From: Palsa-1447 sp964414785
Lineage (GTDB): Bacteria > Verrucomicrobiota > Verrucomicrobiia > Opitutales > Opitutaceae
Assembly: GCA_964414785.1 (NCBI GenBank)
Contig: CAYPXZ010000003.1
Location: 1-64,000 of the forward strand
Direction: 5' to 3'
Length of the DNA stretch: 64,000 nucleotides
The notes under the pieces were generated by a model. It was not told the origin of the DNA. It saw only the letters and a program-made list of their open reading frames with translations, and did not search any database. Both the position numbers and the translations under genes were made by a program. Of the stretch, positions 17,762-25,466 are shown one piece after another (the first letter of the stretch is position 1; every line of letters begins with the position of its first letter).

Positions 17762-18811
17762 CTACCGCGTTCGCTCGGACAGCACCTGGGTCGTCCACTT
17801 GCGGTGGGGGCCCGAGAGGGAGATGGCGGGAAGGTCCCCGAGGCGAACCCAGACGAGGCCCGGCCGCAGCCTCCCCTTGGGGGGCTGCGAAAGGTGGATG
17901 GACTCCTCGATCCGGTAGCGGGTGATCCCGCGGGTCTTCCTCGAGAGGAGGGTGCCCCCCGAGGCCGCGATGGCGTCGATTCCGGCCTGCTCGGCCGTGG
18001 GTAGCTCGTGCAGGCCCGCGAGCCGTCGGGCCCCCGCGGCGTTCCTGTGCAGGAGCACCTTTCCGGAGCGCTCGCACCACACCCGCACGACCAGGCGTCG
18101 TTCGGTCGCCCTTGCCGCGAGCCTGGGATAGGATTCCGGGTCCCCCGCGCCCGCTGCCGCGCAGAATCCGCGCACGGGGCACACCAGGCACGTGGGGCCC
18201 CGTCGGAAGCACACCGTCGCGCCGAGCTCCATCATGGCCTGGTTGTGGTCGCCCGGGGTTGCTGCGTTGACGATCTCCTGGGCCAGGGGGGCGAACGCCT
18301 TGGAGGCCGACGCGCTGTCCCGGTATGCCGTGCCGTCGCGGGTCAGCCTGGAGAGGATCCGCACCACGTTCCCGTCGACGCACGCAACCGCCTCGCCGAA
18401 GGCGATGCTGGCGACGGCGGCCGCGGTGTAGGGGCCGACCCCGGGGAGCTCGCGCCAGCCGGCGGCGTCCCTCGGGAGATTTTTCCCGGCGACCCGCTTT
18501 GCGAGCCCGTGCAGGTTGCGGGCGCGCGAGTAATAGCCGAGGCCCTCCCAGAGCTTGAGCACGGTCTCCTCGCCGGCCGCGGCCAGCGACGCAAAGTCCG
18601 GGAGCGCCGCCATCCAGCGCGCAAAGTAGGGGAGGACCGTCGCCACCTGGGTCTGCTGGAGCATGAACTCGCTGACGACGGTCGAGTACGGCGACGGCGC
18701 CTCGCGCCACGGCATCCGCCTGCGGGAGGCCCGGTACCAATCCAGGAGCGCGCCCTGGAAGGCCGCCCGGCGGGCCACGAGGGCGTCCCGGGCGGAAGTT
18801 TTGCGTGTCAT
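17762..18811 (-). CDS. mutY: A/G-specific adenine glycosylase
   Basis: 349 aa. It removes adenine mispaired with 8-oxoguanine. The catalytic Glu is in SEFMLQQTQVATV, the helix-hairpin-helix with its Asp in LPGVGPYTAAAVASIAFG and VDGNVVRILSRL, and the [4Fe-4S] loop in CFRRGPTCLVCPVRGFC has the exact C-x6-C-x2-C-x5-C spacing. A C-terminal NUDIX-like domain for 8-oxoG recognition follows. The frame runs open well upstream of 18811 across rnhC, but the homologous N-terminus is near the ATG used here. It diverges from rnhC with about 30 bases between starts. Confidence 0.95.
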   Translation of the reverse strand: MTRKTSARDALVARRAAFQGALLDWYRASRRRMPWREAPSPYSTVVSEFMLQQTQVATVLPYFARWMAALPDFASLAAAGEETVLKLWEGLGYYSRARNLHGLAKRVAGKNLPRDAAGWRELPGVGPYTAAAVASIAFGEAVACVDGNVVRILSRLTRDGTAYRDSASASKAFAPLAQEIVNAATPGDHNQAMMELGATVCFRRGPTCLVCPVRGFCAAAGAGDPESYPRLAARATERRLVVRVWCERSGKVLLHRNAAGARRLAGLHELPTAEQAGIDAIAASGGTLLSRKTRGITRYRIEESIHLSQPPKGRLRPGLVWVRLGDLPAISLSGPHRKWTTQVLSERTR

Positions 18812-18841
18812 TGGCGTCAAATTTGTGACTATGGGTCCCTC

Positions 18842-19849
18842 ATGCCCAAGCGCGGACAGGACGACGAGGAAAAACCCAAGAAGCTGAGCACGTACTCGCT
18901 CAAGCTCGACGACGCCCAGATGGACAAGCTCCGCTCGATCCTGAGCGGCAAGGGATGGGAGTCGTTCGATGTCGCCTATGCGCGGTACGCCTTCAAGGGC
19001 CGTGACTGCAACGTGACCGCCTATGAGAGCGGGAAACTGGTCGTAGCGGGAAAGGGCACGGAGGAATTCGTCACGATGACGCTCGAGCCCGAGATCACGA
19101 TGGCGCCGAAGCTCGGCTACGACGAGGTCCTTCATCCCGACTGGTTCGAGCTGCACGCGGGCCTCGACGAGAGCGGCAAGGGCGACCTGTTCGGGCCGGT
19201 GATCGCGGCGACCGTGATTGCGGACAAGTCGGCGATCGAGGGCTGGATCAAGGCCGGGGTGAAGGATTCCAAGAAGATCGCGGAGGCCCAGATCATCAAG
19301 CTCGACAAGATGATCCGCGAGACGCACGGGGTCGCGGTAGCAACCTGCTTCTGCGGGATGCCGAAGTACAACCTGCTCATGGACAGGCCCCACGCGAACC
19401 TGAACCGGCTCCTCGCCTGGCAGCACGCCACGGCCCTTGCGCAGGCGCTCACCCGCAAGAAGGCGCCGCGCGGCCTCCTGGACCAGTTCAGCAAGCAGCC
19501 GCTCGTCCAGCGCGAGCTGGCGAAGATGGGCGTCAAGGACTTCGACCTGCAGATGCGCACGAAGGCGGAGGAGGACCCGGTCGTCGCCGCGGCCTCCGTC
19601 GTCGCGAGGGCCGAGTTCGTCCGCCAGATGCACCACCTCTCGAAGGAGTTCGGCGGCCCGCTTCAGAAGGGCGCGGGGGCGCTCGCCAAGGAGCAGGCGT
19701 CGCAGATCATCCAGAAGTTTGGTGCCCGCTCCCTCGGCAACTTCGCCAAGCTCCACTTCCGGACCTCTTACGAGGTCGTCAGCGCCGCGGGCAAGCTCGA
19801 CGAGCTCCCGCTCAAGGAGCCCAAGGAGCGCGTCGAGTGGGGTGGGTGA
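18842..19849 (+). CDS. rnhC: Ribonuclease HIII
   Basis: 335 aa. It cleaves the RNA strand of RNA-DNA hybrids. An N-terminal TBP-like substrate-binding domain (about residues 17-85, STYSLKLDDAQMDKLRSIL) distinguishes HIII from HII. The catalytic domain opens with GLDESGKGDLFGPVIAA, the DEXGXGD motif, followed by GVKDSKKI and AEEDPVVAAASVVARAEF. It lies 19 bases upstream of rnhB on the same strand. Confidence 0.94.
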   Translation: MPKRGQDDEEKPKKLSTYSLKLDDAQMDKLRSILSGKGWESFDVAYARYAFKGRDCNVTAYESGKLVVAGKGTEEFVTMTLEPEITMAPKLGYDEVLHPDWFELHAGLDESGKGDLFGPVIAATVIADKSAIEGWIKAGVKDSKKIAEAQIIKLDKMIRETHGVAVATCFCGMPKYNLLMDRPHANLNRLLAWQHATALAQALTRKKAPRGLLDQFSKQPLVQRELAKMGVKDFDLQMRTKAEEDPVVAAASVVARAEFVRQMHHLSKEFGGPLQKGAGALAKEQASQIIQKFGARSLGNFAKLHFRTSYEVVSAAGKLDELPLKEPKERVEWGG

Positions 19850-19868
19850 GGAGGCCCTGGGTCGCCCG

Positions 19869-20630
19869 ATGCCGAAGCGTCGCCAGCTCCGCAGCTTTGA
19901 CCTGAAGAAGATCGAGGGTTTCGAGAGCCTGATCGGCATGGACGAGGTGGGCCGCGGCGCGCTCGCGGGCCCCGTCGTCGCGGGCGCGGTCCTGGTCACG
20001 CGCGGGTTCCTTGAGGGGCGCTGGGCGACCTCGAAGTCCGGCCGCGTGAACGACTCGAAGCAGCTCTCGGCGGCGGAGCGGGAGTCGCTCTGGGCGGAGT
20101 TCGAGGCCCTGGCGGCGCAGGGGCAGATCCACGCGCACTACGGCTCGGCGAGCGTCGAGGAGATCGAGCAGCACAACATACTCGGGGCGACGAAGCTCGC
20201 GATGCGTCGCGCCATGGAGGGCATCTACCCGGTCGAGGCGTTCCGACGGACCGAGGAGCCCGACCTCTTCTCCTCAGTCCAGGAGCGGGAGTCCTTCGTC
20301 CCGGTGGTCTCATGCCGCGTCCTCGTGGACGGGCTTCCCCTCCGGGGATTTCCCTACCCGCACACGGCGATCGTGAACGGCGACGCCAGGTCGCTGTGCA
20401 TCGCGATGGGGTCGATCATCGCCAAGGTCACCAGGGACCGGATGATGGCCGAGCTCGACAGGGTCCACCCGGGCTACGGCTTCGCCAAGCACAAGGGCTA
20501 CGGCACCGAGGACCACCGGGAGGCGGTCGTGCGGCTCGGGCGCTGCCCGATCCACCGGGAGATGTTCCTGCGCAAGCTCCTCGCCCAGAGGCCGGATCCG
20601 AACCAGATGGATTTTCTTCCCGGCCGTTGA
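19869..20630 (+). CDS. rnhB: Ribonuclease HII
   Basis: 253 aa. It incises at ribonucleotides embedded in DNA. IGMDEVGRGALAGPVVAGAVL is the start of the type 2 RNase H core; VNDSKQLSAAERE, IVNGDARSLCIAMGSIIAKVTRDRMM and YGFAKHKGYGTEDHREAV follow as expected. A longer open frame exists, but the ATG at 19869 gives a normal N-terminus. There is an insertion of about 20 residues (VEAFRRTEEPDLFSSVQERE) before the second half, longer than in most HII proteins. Confidence 0.94.
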   Translation: MPKRRQLRSFDLKKIEGFESLIGMDEVGRGALAGPVVAGAVLVTRGFLEGRWATSKSGRVNDSKQLSAAERESLWAEFEALAAQGQIHAHYGSASVEEIEQHNILGATKLAMRRAMEGIYPVEAFRRTEEPDLFSSVQERESFVPVVSCRVLVDGLPLRGFPYPHTAIVNGDARSLCIAMGSIIAKVTRDRMMAELDRVHPGYGFAKHKGYGTEDHREAVVRLGRCPIHREMFLRKLLAQRPDPNQMDFLPGR

Positions 20631-20664
20631 CCCGCGGGCGCCGCGCGGGCACAAACGGAGCCAG

Positions 20665-21849
20665 ATGGCAGGCAAGAAATACACCCCGCTGGACCGCGTG
20701 ATGGGCCGGCTCGACACGCTCGACGCCGTGAACCTGGCGAACCTGGTACAGCGCCTCGCCAAGGAGCGGACGCTCTTCGAGCAGATCTTCAAGACGCTGC
20801 AGGAGGGCGTCCTGGTGATACTCTCCGACGGGGTGATCGAGTACGCGAACGACGCGGCTCAGCGTTTGATCGGGACGAGCGGCGAGGCGCTCGCGGGCCA
20901 GACGCTCTGGCGGCTGGTGCCGGGCCTGAGGCCCTCCATGGGCGACGGCACGGGCAATGCGGGCCCGTTTGTGACCCGGGAGTTCGAGCTCTCGTACCCC
21001 GAGCCGCGGACGGTCCGCCTCTACATGGTCCCGATCCCCGGTGACGACCGCGGCGGGGAGCGCCGGTTCGCCGTCATCCTCTCGGATGTCACGCGCGACA
21101 AGCTGACGACGGAGCAGCGCATCGAGGACGAGAGGACGTCCTCAATCCTGCTCCTTGCGGCGGGCGTGGCCCACGAGCTCGGCAACCCGCTCAACTCGCT
21201 CACGATCCACCTGCAGCTGATCGACCGAAAGCTGAAGAAGCTCGGGCGCTCGCCCGAGGCGGAGTCGATCTCCGATTCGGTCGGCGTCTGCCGCGAGGAG
21301 GTCCAGAGGCTCGACGGGATCATCACGCACTTCCTGGAGGCCATCCGCCCGATGCCCCCCGACCTCGCGGAGACGAGCCTTACGGACGTCCTGGCCGAGG
21401 TGCTCAAGTTCCAGAAGAGCGAGTTTGCGGACCGGGGCGTGGCCGTGGAGGCCGAGACGCCCGCGTCGCTCCCGACGGTCATGGCGGACCGCAACCAGCT
21501 CAAGCAGGTGTTCTTCAACATCACGAAGAACGCCATGGAGGCGATGCAGCCCGGCGGTAAGCTCAAGATCAAGTCCAGGGCCGACGACGACTCGGTCTAC
21601 CTGCTTTTCGGCGACAGCGGCTCGGGGATCCGGCACGAGGACCTGGTCAAGCTGTTCCAGCCCTACTACACGACGAAGGCGGGCGGGCACGGGCTGGGGC
21701 TGATGATCGTGAAGCGGATCATGCGCGCGCACGGCGGGCAGGTCGGCATCGAGAGCCGCGAGGGGATGGGAACGATCATCACGCTCCAGTTCCCCCGCAA
21801 GGACCGCCGCGTGCGGATGCTCTCCGGCGGCGAGGTGCCCGCTACTTAG
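20665..21849 (+). CDS. PAS-domain sensor histidine kinase, NtrB-like
   Basis: 394 aa, no membrane segment. A coiled N-terminus (1-40) leads to a PAS domain (about 40-150), a HisKA dimerisation helix with phospho-acceptor H170 in VAHELGNPLNSLTIHL, and a HATPase domain with the N-box NITKNAMEAM, GDSGSGI and GGHGLGLMIVKRI. The architecture is that of NtrB-type kinases that pair with sigma54-dependent regulators. The most likely partner is the NtrC-like regulator 2.2 kb downstream, from which it is separated by an unrelated sigma-factor cassette. The signal is unknown. Confidence 0.9.
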   Translation: MAGKKYTPLDRVMGRLDTLDAVNLANLVQRLAKERTLFEQIFKTLQEGVLVILSDGVIEYANDAAQRLIGTSGEALAGQTLWRLVPGLRPSMGDGTGNAGPFVTREFELSYPEPRTVRLYMVPIPGDDRGGERRFAVILSDVTRDKLTTEQRIEDERTSSILLLAAGVAHELGNPLNSLTIHLQLIDRKLKKLGRSPEAESISDSVGVCREEVQRLDGIITHFLEAIRPMPPDLAETSLTDVLAEVLKFQKSEFADRGVAVEAETPASLPTVMADRNQLKQVFFNITKNAMEAMQPGGKLKIKSRADDDSVYLLFGDSGSGIRHEDLVKLFQPYYTTKAGGHGLGLMIVKRIMRAHGGQVGIESREGMGTIITLQFPRKDRRVRMLSGGEVPAT

Positions 21850-22432
21850 CCGCGGGCGCCGAGGCGTCGGGGTGGAGGATCTTTGCCAGGACCGTCCCCG
21901 ACTCCTTCACCTTGCCGAGCACGAGCGTGACCTTGAACGGGATCTCGTCGGAGCTGACCCCGAGCTGCGAGACCATCGCCGTGGGCTCGGCCGACTGGCC
22001 AGCCGGGATCGTGAGCGTGTCGGGTTCGATCGCAAAGTTCCCCAATTCCGAGATGAAGTCGACCAGGGTGACCGTGACCGGCTCCGCGCCGTTGTTGGTG
22101 AGCGAGAGGTGGAGGGTGACCGGGGGGAGCGGGCTTCCAAGGATCGCCTTGTCGGAGTTGTCGGCGTAGTCCCTGTAGGTCTTGTCCCTGTCGCCGCGGC
22201 CGCGCTTGAGGCCGTGCCCGATGCCGCGGCTCACCGTGACCTTGGCCGTGAGCTTGCCCCCGAAGAAGGGCGAGCTGCCCTCCATCGCGACCGGGCGCTC
22301 CCCGGTGACGACCGCGGTGGTGAGCTCGTCGTCGACGGGGTGCATGCACCCGGAGGCGCCGAGCATCGCGGCGGTGCACGTGAGGGCGACGGCCAGCGCT
22401 AAGCGGTTGGCCGGATATGTTTTATGAAGCAT
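21842..22432 (-). CDS. Putative lipoprotein, function unknown
   Basis: 196 aa. The N-terminus has a basic stretch, a hydrophobic core (LALAVALTCTAAMLGA) and a lipobox-like ASGC, so it is probably a lipoprotein. The mature part is predicted to be beta-rich, with an Ig-like segment (PPVTLHLSLTNNGAEPVTVTLVDF) suggesting a role outside the cytoplasm. I do not recognise a named family. It converges with the kinase gene, overlapping it by eight bases, and diverges from the ECF sigma gene. Confidence 0.75.
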   Translation of the reverse strand: MLHKTYPANRLALAVALTCTAAMLGASGCMHPVDDELTTAVVTGERPVAMEGSSPFFGGKLTAKVTVSRGIGHGLKRGRGDRDKTYRDYADNSDKAILGSPLPPVTLHLSLTNNGAEPVTVTLVDFISELGNFAIEPDTLTIPAGQSAEPTAMVSQLGVSSDEIPFKVTLVLGKVKESGTVLAKILHPDASAPAAK

Positions 22433-22587
22433 GGGCTGGGGCTTGGATGGGGATTGACGCTGGAAACGGGCCGGGTGAACTCTGACAAGCCTCGATGATT
22501 GCATGTGCCACGATATTGCGCCAATTGAAAAAGCGCATCTTTCCGGCCCAACCTGCGTCAGGTCGGACATAGTGCGATGCAATATGC

Positions 22588-23133
22588 ATGGACGATAGCC
22601 CCACGACCACGCTCGGCGAACGAGTTCGCCGGGCGCAGCGCGGCGACGAATCCGCGATGCGCGACCTCATCGTCTCGTATCAGCGACGCGTCGCCGGGTT
22701 CGTCTATGCCATCACGGGACGCAGCGACTCGGTCGAGGACCTCTCCCAGATGGTCTTCATCAAGATGGCCCGGGCCGTCGCGCGCCTCAACGCCCCCGAT
22801 CAGTTCGAGTCATGGCTCTTCCGGCTTGCCCGCAACACCTGCATCGACCACCTCCGGCGCCAGAAGCTGCGCAGGATCTTCACGCCCTTCGCGCCTGAGC
22901 ACGAGAACGTGCCCGAGCCGGCCGGGTCCGTCGACACCGAGGAGCTCGACGCCCTCCGCCACGCGCTTTCACAGATCCGACCCAAGGACCGCGCCCTGCT
23001 CGCGCTCGTCCAGGAGGGCCGCAGCCACGCCGAGATCGCTTCCACTTTCAAAACCAGCGTCGCGGCGGTGAAGGCCCGACTCCACCGCGCCCGCGAGCAA
23101 CTCCGAGAACACTACCAAAGCAATGAAGACTGA
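22588..23133 (+). CDS. ECF-type RNA polymerase sigma factor
   Basis: 181 aa. Region 2 (VRRAQRGDESAMRDLIVSYQ to EDLSQMVFIKMARA, including SWLFRLARNTCIDHLRR) and region 4 (LSQIRPKDRALLALVQEG, HAEIASTFKTSVAAVKARLH) are present with only a short linker and no region 3, the group 4 layout. The next gene overlaps its end by 11 bases and encodes a small membrane protein that may be its anti-sigma factor. Confidence 0.93.
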   Translation: MDDSPTTTLGERVRRAQRGDESAMRDLIVSYQRRVAGFVYAITGRSDSVEDLSQMVFIKMARAVARLNAPDQFESWLFRLARNTCIDHLRRQKLRRIFTPFAPEHENVPEPAGSVDTEELDALRHALSQIRPKDRALLALVQEGRSHAEIASTFKTSVAAVKARLHRAREQLREHYQSNED

Positions 23134-23395
23134 AGACCAAGCATGGATGCAGCTGCGGGAGCACGCCGCGTCCCGGATCACTCCCGGATTTGCCGACCGC
23201 GTCCTTCGCGCCGCGCGCGCCAACGCCTCCCCGCTGCTGGTGGCCCATTTCGCCATGTGCGCGGCGACGGCCGCCCTCTGCCTCGTGACGGTCCTCCTTT
23301 TCCACTCCCGGGCGTCCGGCGACGAGGATGCGAGCAGCCTCGCGGGCTGGAGCGAGATCGCGGCGCAGGCGAGCGACGTCGACCAGGGCCTATGA
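23123..23395 (+). CDS. Small single-span membrane protein, candidate anti-sigma factor
   Basis: 90 aa. A cytoplasmic N-terminus of about 38 residues is followed by one hydrophobic segment (about 39-62) and a short acidic tail. Size, topology and position right after an ECF sigma gene match anti-sigma factors such as CnrY, which hold the sigma factor at the membrane. No zinc-finger (HxxxCxxC) motif is seen. Its ATG lies inside the sigma gene, and its TGA overlaps the ATG of the next gene, so all three are translationally coupled. Confidence 0.8.
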   Translation: MKTEDQAWMQLREHAASRITPGFADRVLRAARANASPLLVAHFAMCAATAALCLVTVLLFHSRASGDEDASSLAGWSEIAAQASDVDQGL

Positions 23396-24039
23396 GGGAC
23401 CGCGTCCTCGCAGCCCTCCTCACGCTTGCGGTGTTCGCGACTGGTTTCCTGGCCGGCCGGTGGTCCGAACGCCACCGGCCCTTCCCGCCGCCCCCGGGCC
23501 AGTTCATGGGCGAGTTCGGCGCCAAGCCCCAGCCCTCGCAGAAGGCCGCGCCCCCGGTGAACCGGGCCCAGCTCGCGGAGCAGATCGAGAAGCTGCGCCC
23601 GCAGATGGACGCCTTCCGGGAGCGGATCACCGGGATCTACGCCGAGTTCGACAGGGACATAGAGCCCATCCTGACGCCGGAGCAGAAGGAGGCGTACCAG
23701 AAGCGGTTCAAGGCCCACCGCGGGTTCGGGCCGCCTCCCGAGATCGGCGCAAACGACAAGCCCCTCTCTGACGACGAGATCGGCGACCTCCTTCAGCGCC
23801 CCTTCCGCACGCTGGCCTATTTCATCGTGATCCCGCTGACGCTCGAGCGGATGACGACCGACCTCAAGCTTGACGATGCCCAGCGCGAGAAGGTGAAGGA
23901 TTTCCTCAGGGTTCGCAGGGAAAAGGTGATCGAGCTGGTGGACAGCGCCCCGCCTCCGAGCCTGCTTTTGAGCCGCCTCGCCCCGGTCGCGCAGCGTCTG
24001 GGAAGCCCCCCGAAACCCGCGGACGCCCCTTCGCACTAG
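23392..24039 (+). CDS. Membrane-anchored periplasmic protein, CnrX/LTXXQ-like
   Basis: 215 aa. One N-terminal membrane segment (VLAALLTLAVFATGFLAGRW) leads to a periplasmic domain that is mostly helical. The segment PILTPEQKEAYQKRFKAHRG is the LTPEQ motif seen in CpxP, ZraP and CnrX-type envelope sensors. A Pro-rich linker follows the membrane segment. As third gene of the sigma cassette it could be the sensor that releases the anti-sigma protein. Metal binding is not evident: the mature part has no cysteines and few histidines. Confidence 0.75.
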   Translation: MRDRVLAALLTLAVFATGFLAGRWSERHRPFPPPPGQFMGEFGAKPQPSQKAAPPVNRAQLAEQIEKLRPQMDAFRERITGIYAEFDRDIEPILTPEQKEAYQKRFKAHRGFGPPPEIGANDKPLSDDEIGDLLQRPFRTLAYFIVIPLTLERMTTDLKLDDAQREKVKDFLRVRREKVIELVDSAPPPSLLLSRLAPVAQRLGSPPKPADAPSH

Positions 24040-24095
24040 GTTTGCCGGGCGCGGCCCGGGCTTGACCACCCGTGCGGGTCGCTTGGAATGCTTCC

Positions 24096-25466
24096 ATGGC
24101 TCCCAGCGTCCTCATCGTCGACGATGAAAAGCACACCCGCGAGGGATTGAAGCAGGCGCTCGCGGAGAACTATGACGTGACCCTGGCGGCGAGCGCCGAC
24201 GAGGCCTTCAACCTGATGGACTCCCAGCCCTTCGACGTGATCATCACGGACCTGAGGATGCCGGGAAAGTCGGGCCTGAAGGTGATCGACCGGGCCCTCG
24301 CCCTGGGGAACAGGCCCGCGGTCCTCATGATGACGGCCTACGGCAGCATCGACACCGCCGTCGAGGCGATGCGCAGGGGCGCGGTCGACTTCCTCACGAA
24401 GCCGGTCAACATCGAGCGGCTGGACGTCCTGATACGCCGGGCCCTGAAGGCGAAGAGCCTCGAGGTAGAGGTCCAGCAACTCCACGAGCGCCTCGACGAG
24501 AAGTTCGACCTGAAGGCGATCGTCGGTGAGTCGCCGCTCCTGAAGGACGTCATCGAGCGGATGAAGAAGGTCGCCCAGTCGAAGACGACGATCCTGATCG
24601 AGGGCGAGTCGGGCACGGGCAAGGAGCTGATCGCTCAGGCGATCCACCAGTCGAGCCCCCGGGCGAGGGGCCCCTTCATCGCCGTGCACTGCGCCTCCCT
24701 CTCCGAGAGCCTGCTTGAGAGCGAGCTCTTCGGGCACGAGAAGGGCTCGTTCACCGGGGCGACCGAGCGGCGCATCGGCCGGTTTGAGTCGGCCGACGGG
24801 GGCACGCTCTTCCTGGATGAGATCGGCGAGATTTCCGGGGCGATCCAGGTCAAGCTGCTGCGCTTCCTTGAGACCAAGGCGATCGACCGCGTGGGCGGGT
24901 CGAAGACCATCGAGCTTGACGTGCGCCTCGTGACGGCGACCAACCGCAACCTCGAGCAGCTCGTGCGCGAGGGGAAGTTCCGGGAGGACCTCTACTTCCG
25001 GCTCGACGTCGTTCGCTTCGTGATGCCCCCCCTGCGCAAGAGGCCCGAGGACATCCCGGCGCTGATCGCCCATTTCATCAAGGTCTACTCGGACGAGAAC
25101 GGGGTCCCCCCGCTCGAGCTGGAGCCCGGCGCGCTCAAGACGCTCCAGGCCTATTCCTGGCCGGGGAACATCCGCGAGCTGCGAAACTTCTGCGAGAACG
25201 TGGTGGTGCTCCACAAGGGCGGCAAGGTGAGCGAATTCGACCTGGACCCGCGGTTCCGCGGTGCTCCCGCCTCCCCGGCCGGAGCGGCTGCCGGCGACTC
25301 CCCGCAGACGCTCTCGGTCGAGCAGAACGAGAAGCGCATCCTCAAGGAGGCCCTCATCAAGTCCAGGGGCAACAGGACGAAGGCCGCGGAGATGATGGGC
25401 ATCAGCCGGCGCACCCTCCACCGCAAGCTGGCGCAGTGGCCCGAGCTGGACGTGGTCGACAGATGA
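24096..25466 (+). CDS. Sigma54-dependent response regulator, NtrC family
   Basis: 456 aa with all three domains. The receiver has D52 in DVIITDLRMPG; the AAA+ domain has Walker A GESGTGKE, the sigma54-contact loop GSFTGA (Ser in place of the usual Ala), Walker B GGTLFLDEIGE and the arginine-finger region; a Fis-type helix-turn-helix is at the C-terminus (NRTKAAEMMGISRRTLHRKL). It should activate sigma54 promoters after phosphorylation. The stop overlaps the start of the next gene (ATGA), and exopolysaccharide-type genes follow, so control of surface polysaccharide is plausible. The ATG at 24096 is chosen over one eight codons upstream. Confidence 0.94.
   Translation: MAPSVLIVDDEKHTREGLKQALAENYDVTLAASADEAFNLMDSQPFDVIITDLRMPGKSGLKVIDRALALGNRPAVLMMTAYGSIDTAVEAMRRGAVDFLTKPVNIERLDVLIRRALKAKSLEVEVQQLHERLDEKFDLKAIVGESPLLKDVIERMKKVAQSKTTILIEGESGTGKELIAQAIHQSSPRARGPFIAVHCASLSESLLESELFGHEKGSFTGATERRIGRFESADGGTLFLDEIGEISGAIQVKLLRFLETKAIDRVGGSKTIELDVRLVTATNRNLEQLVREGKFREDLYFRLDVVRFVMPPLRKRPEDIPALIAHFIKVYSDENGVPPLELEPGALKTLQAYSWPGNIRELRNFCENVVVLHKGGKVSEFDLDPRFRGAPASPAGAAAGDSPQTLSVEQNEKRILKEALIKSRGNRTKAAEMMGISRRTLHRKLAQWPELDVVDR

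Noticed and set aside
17762..19999. Apparent 745-aa form of MutY
   Set aside because: The N-terminal extension is antisense to rnhC; the MutY core begins just after 18811.
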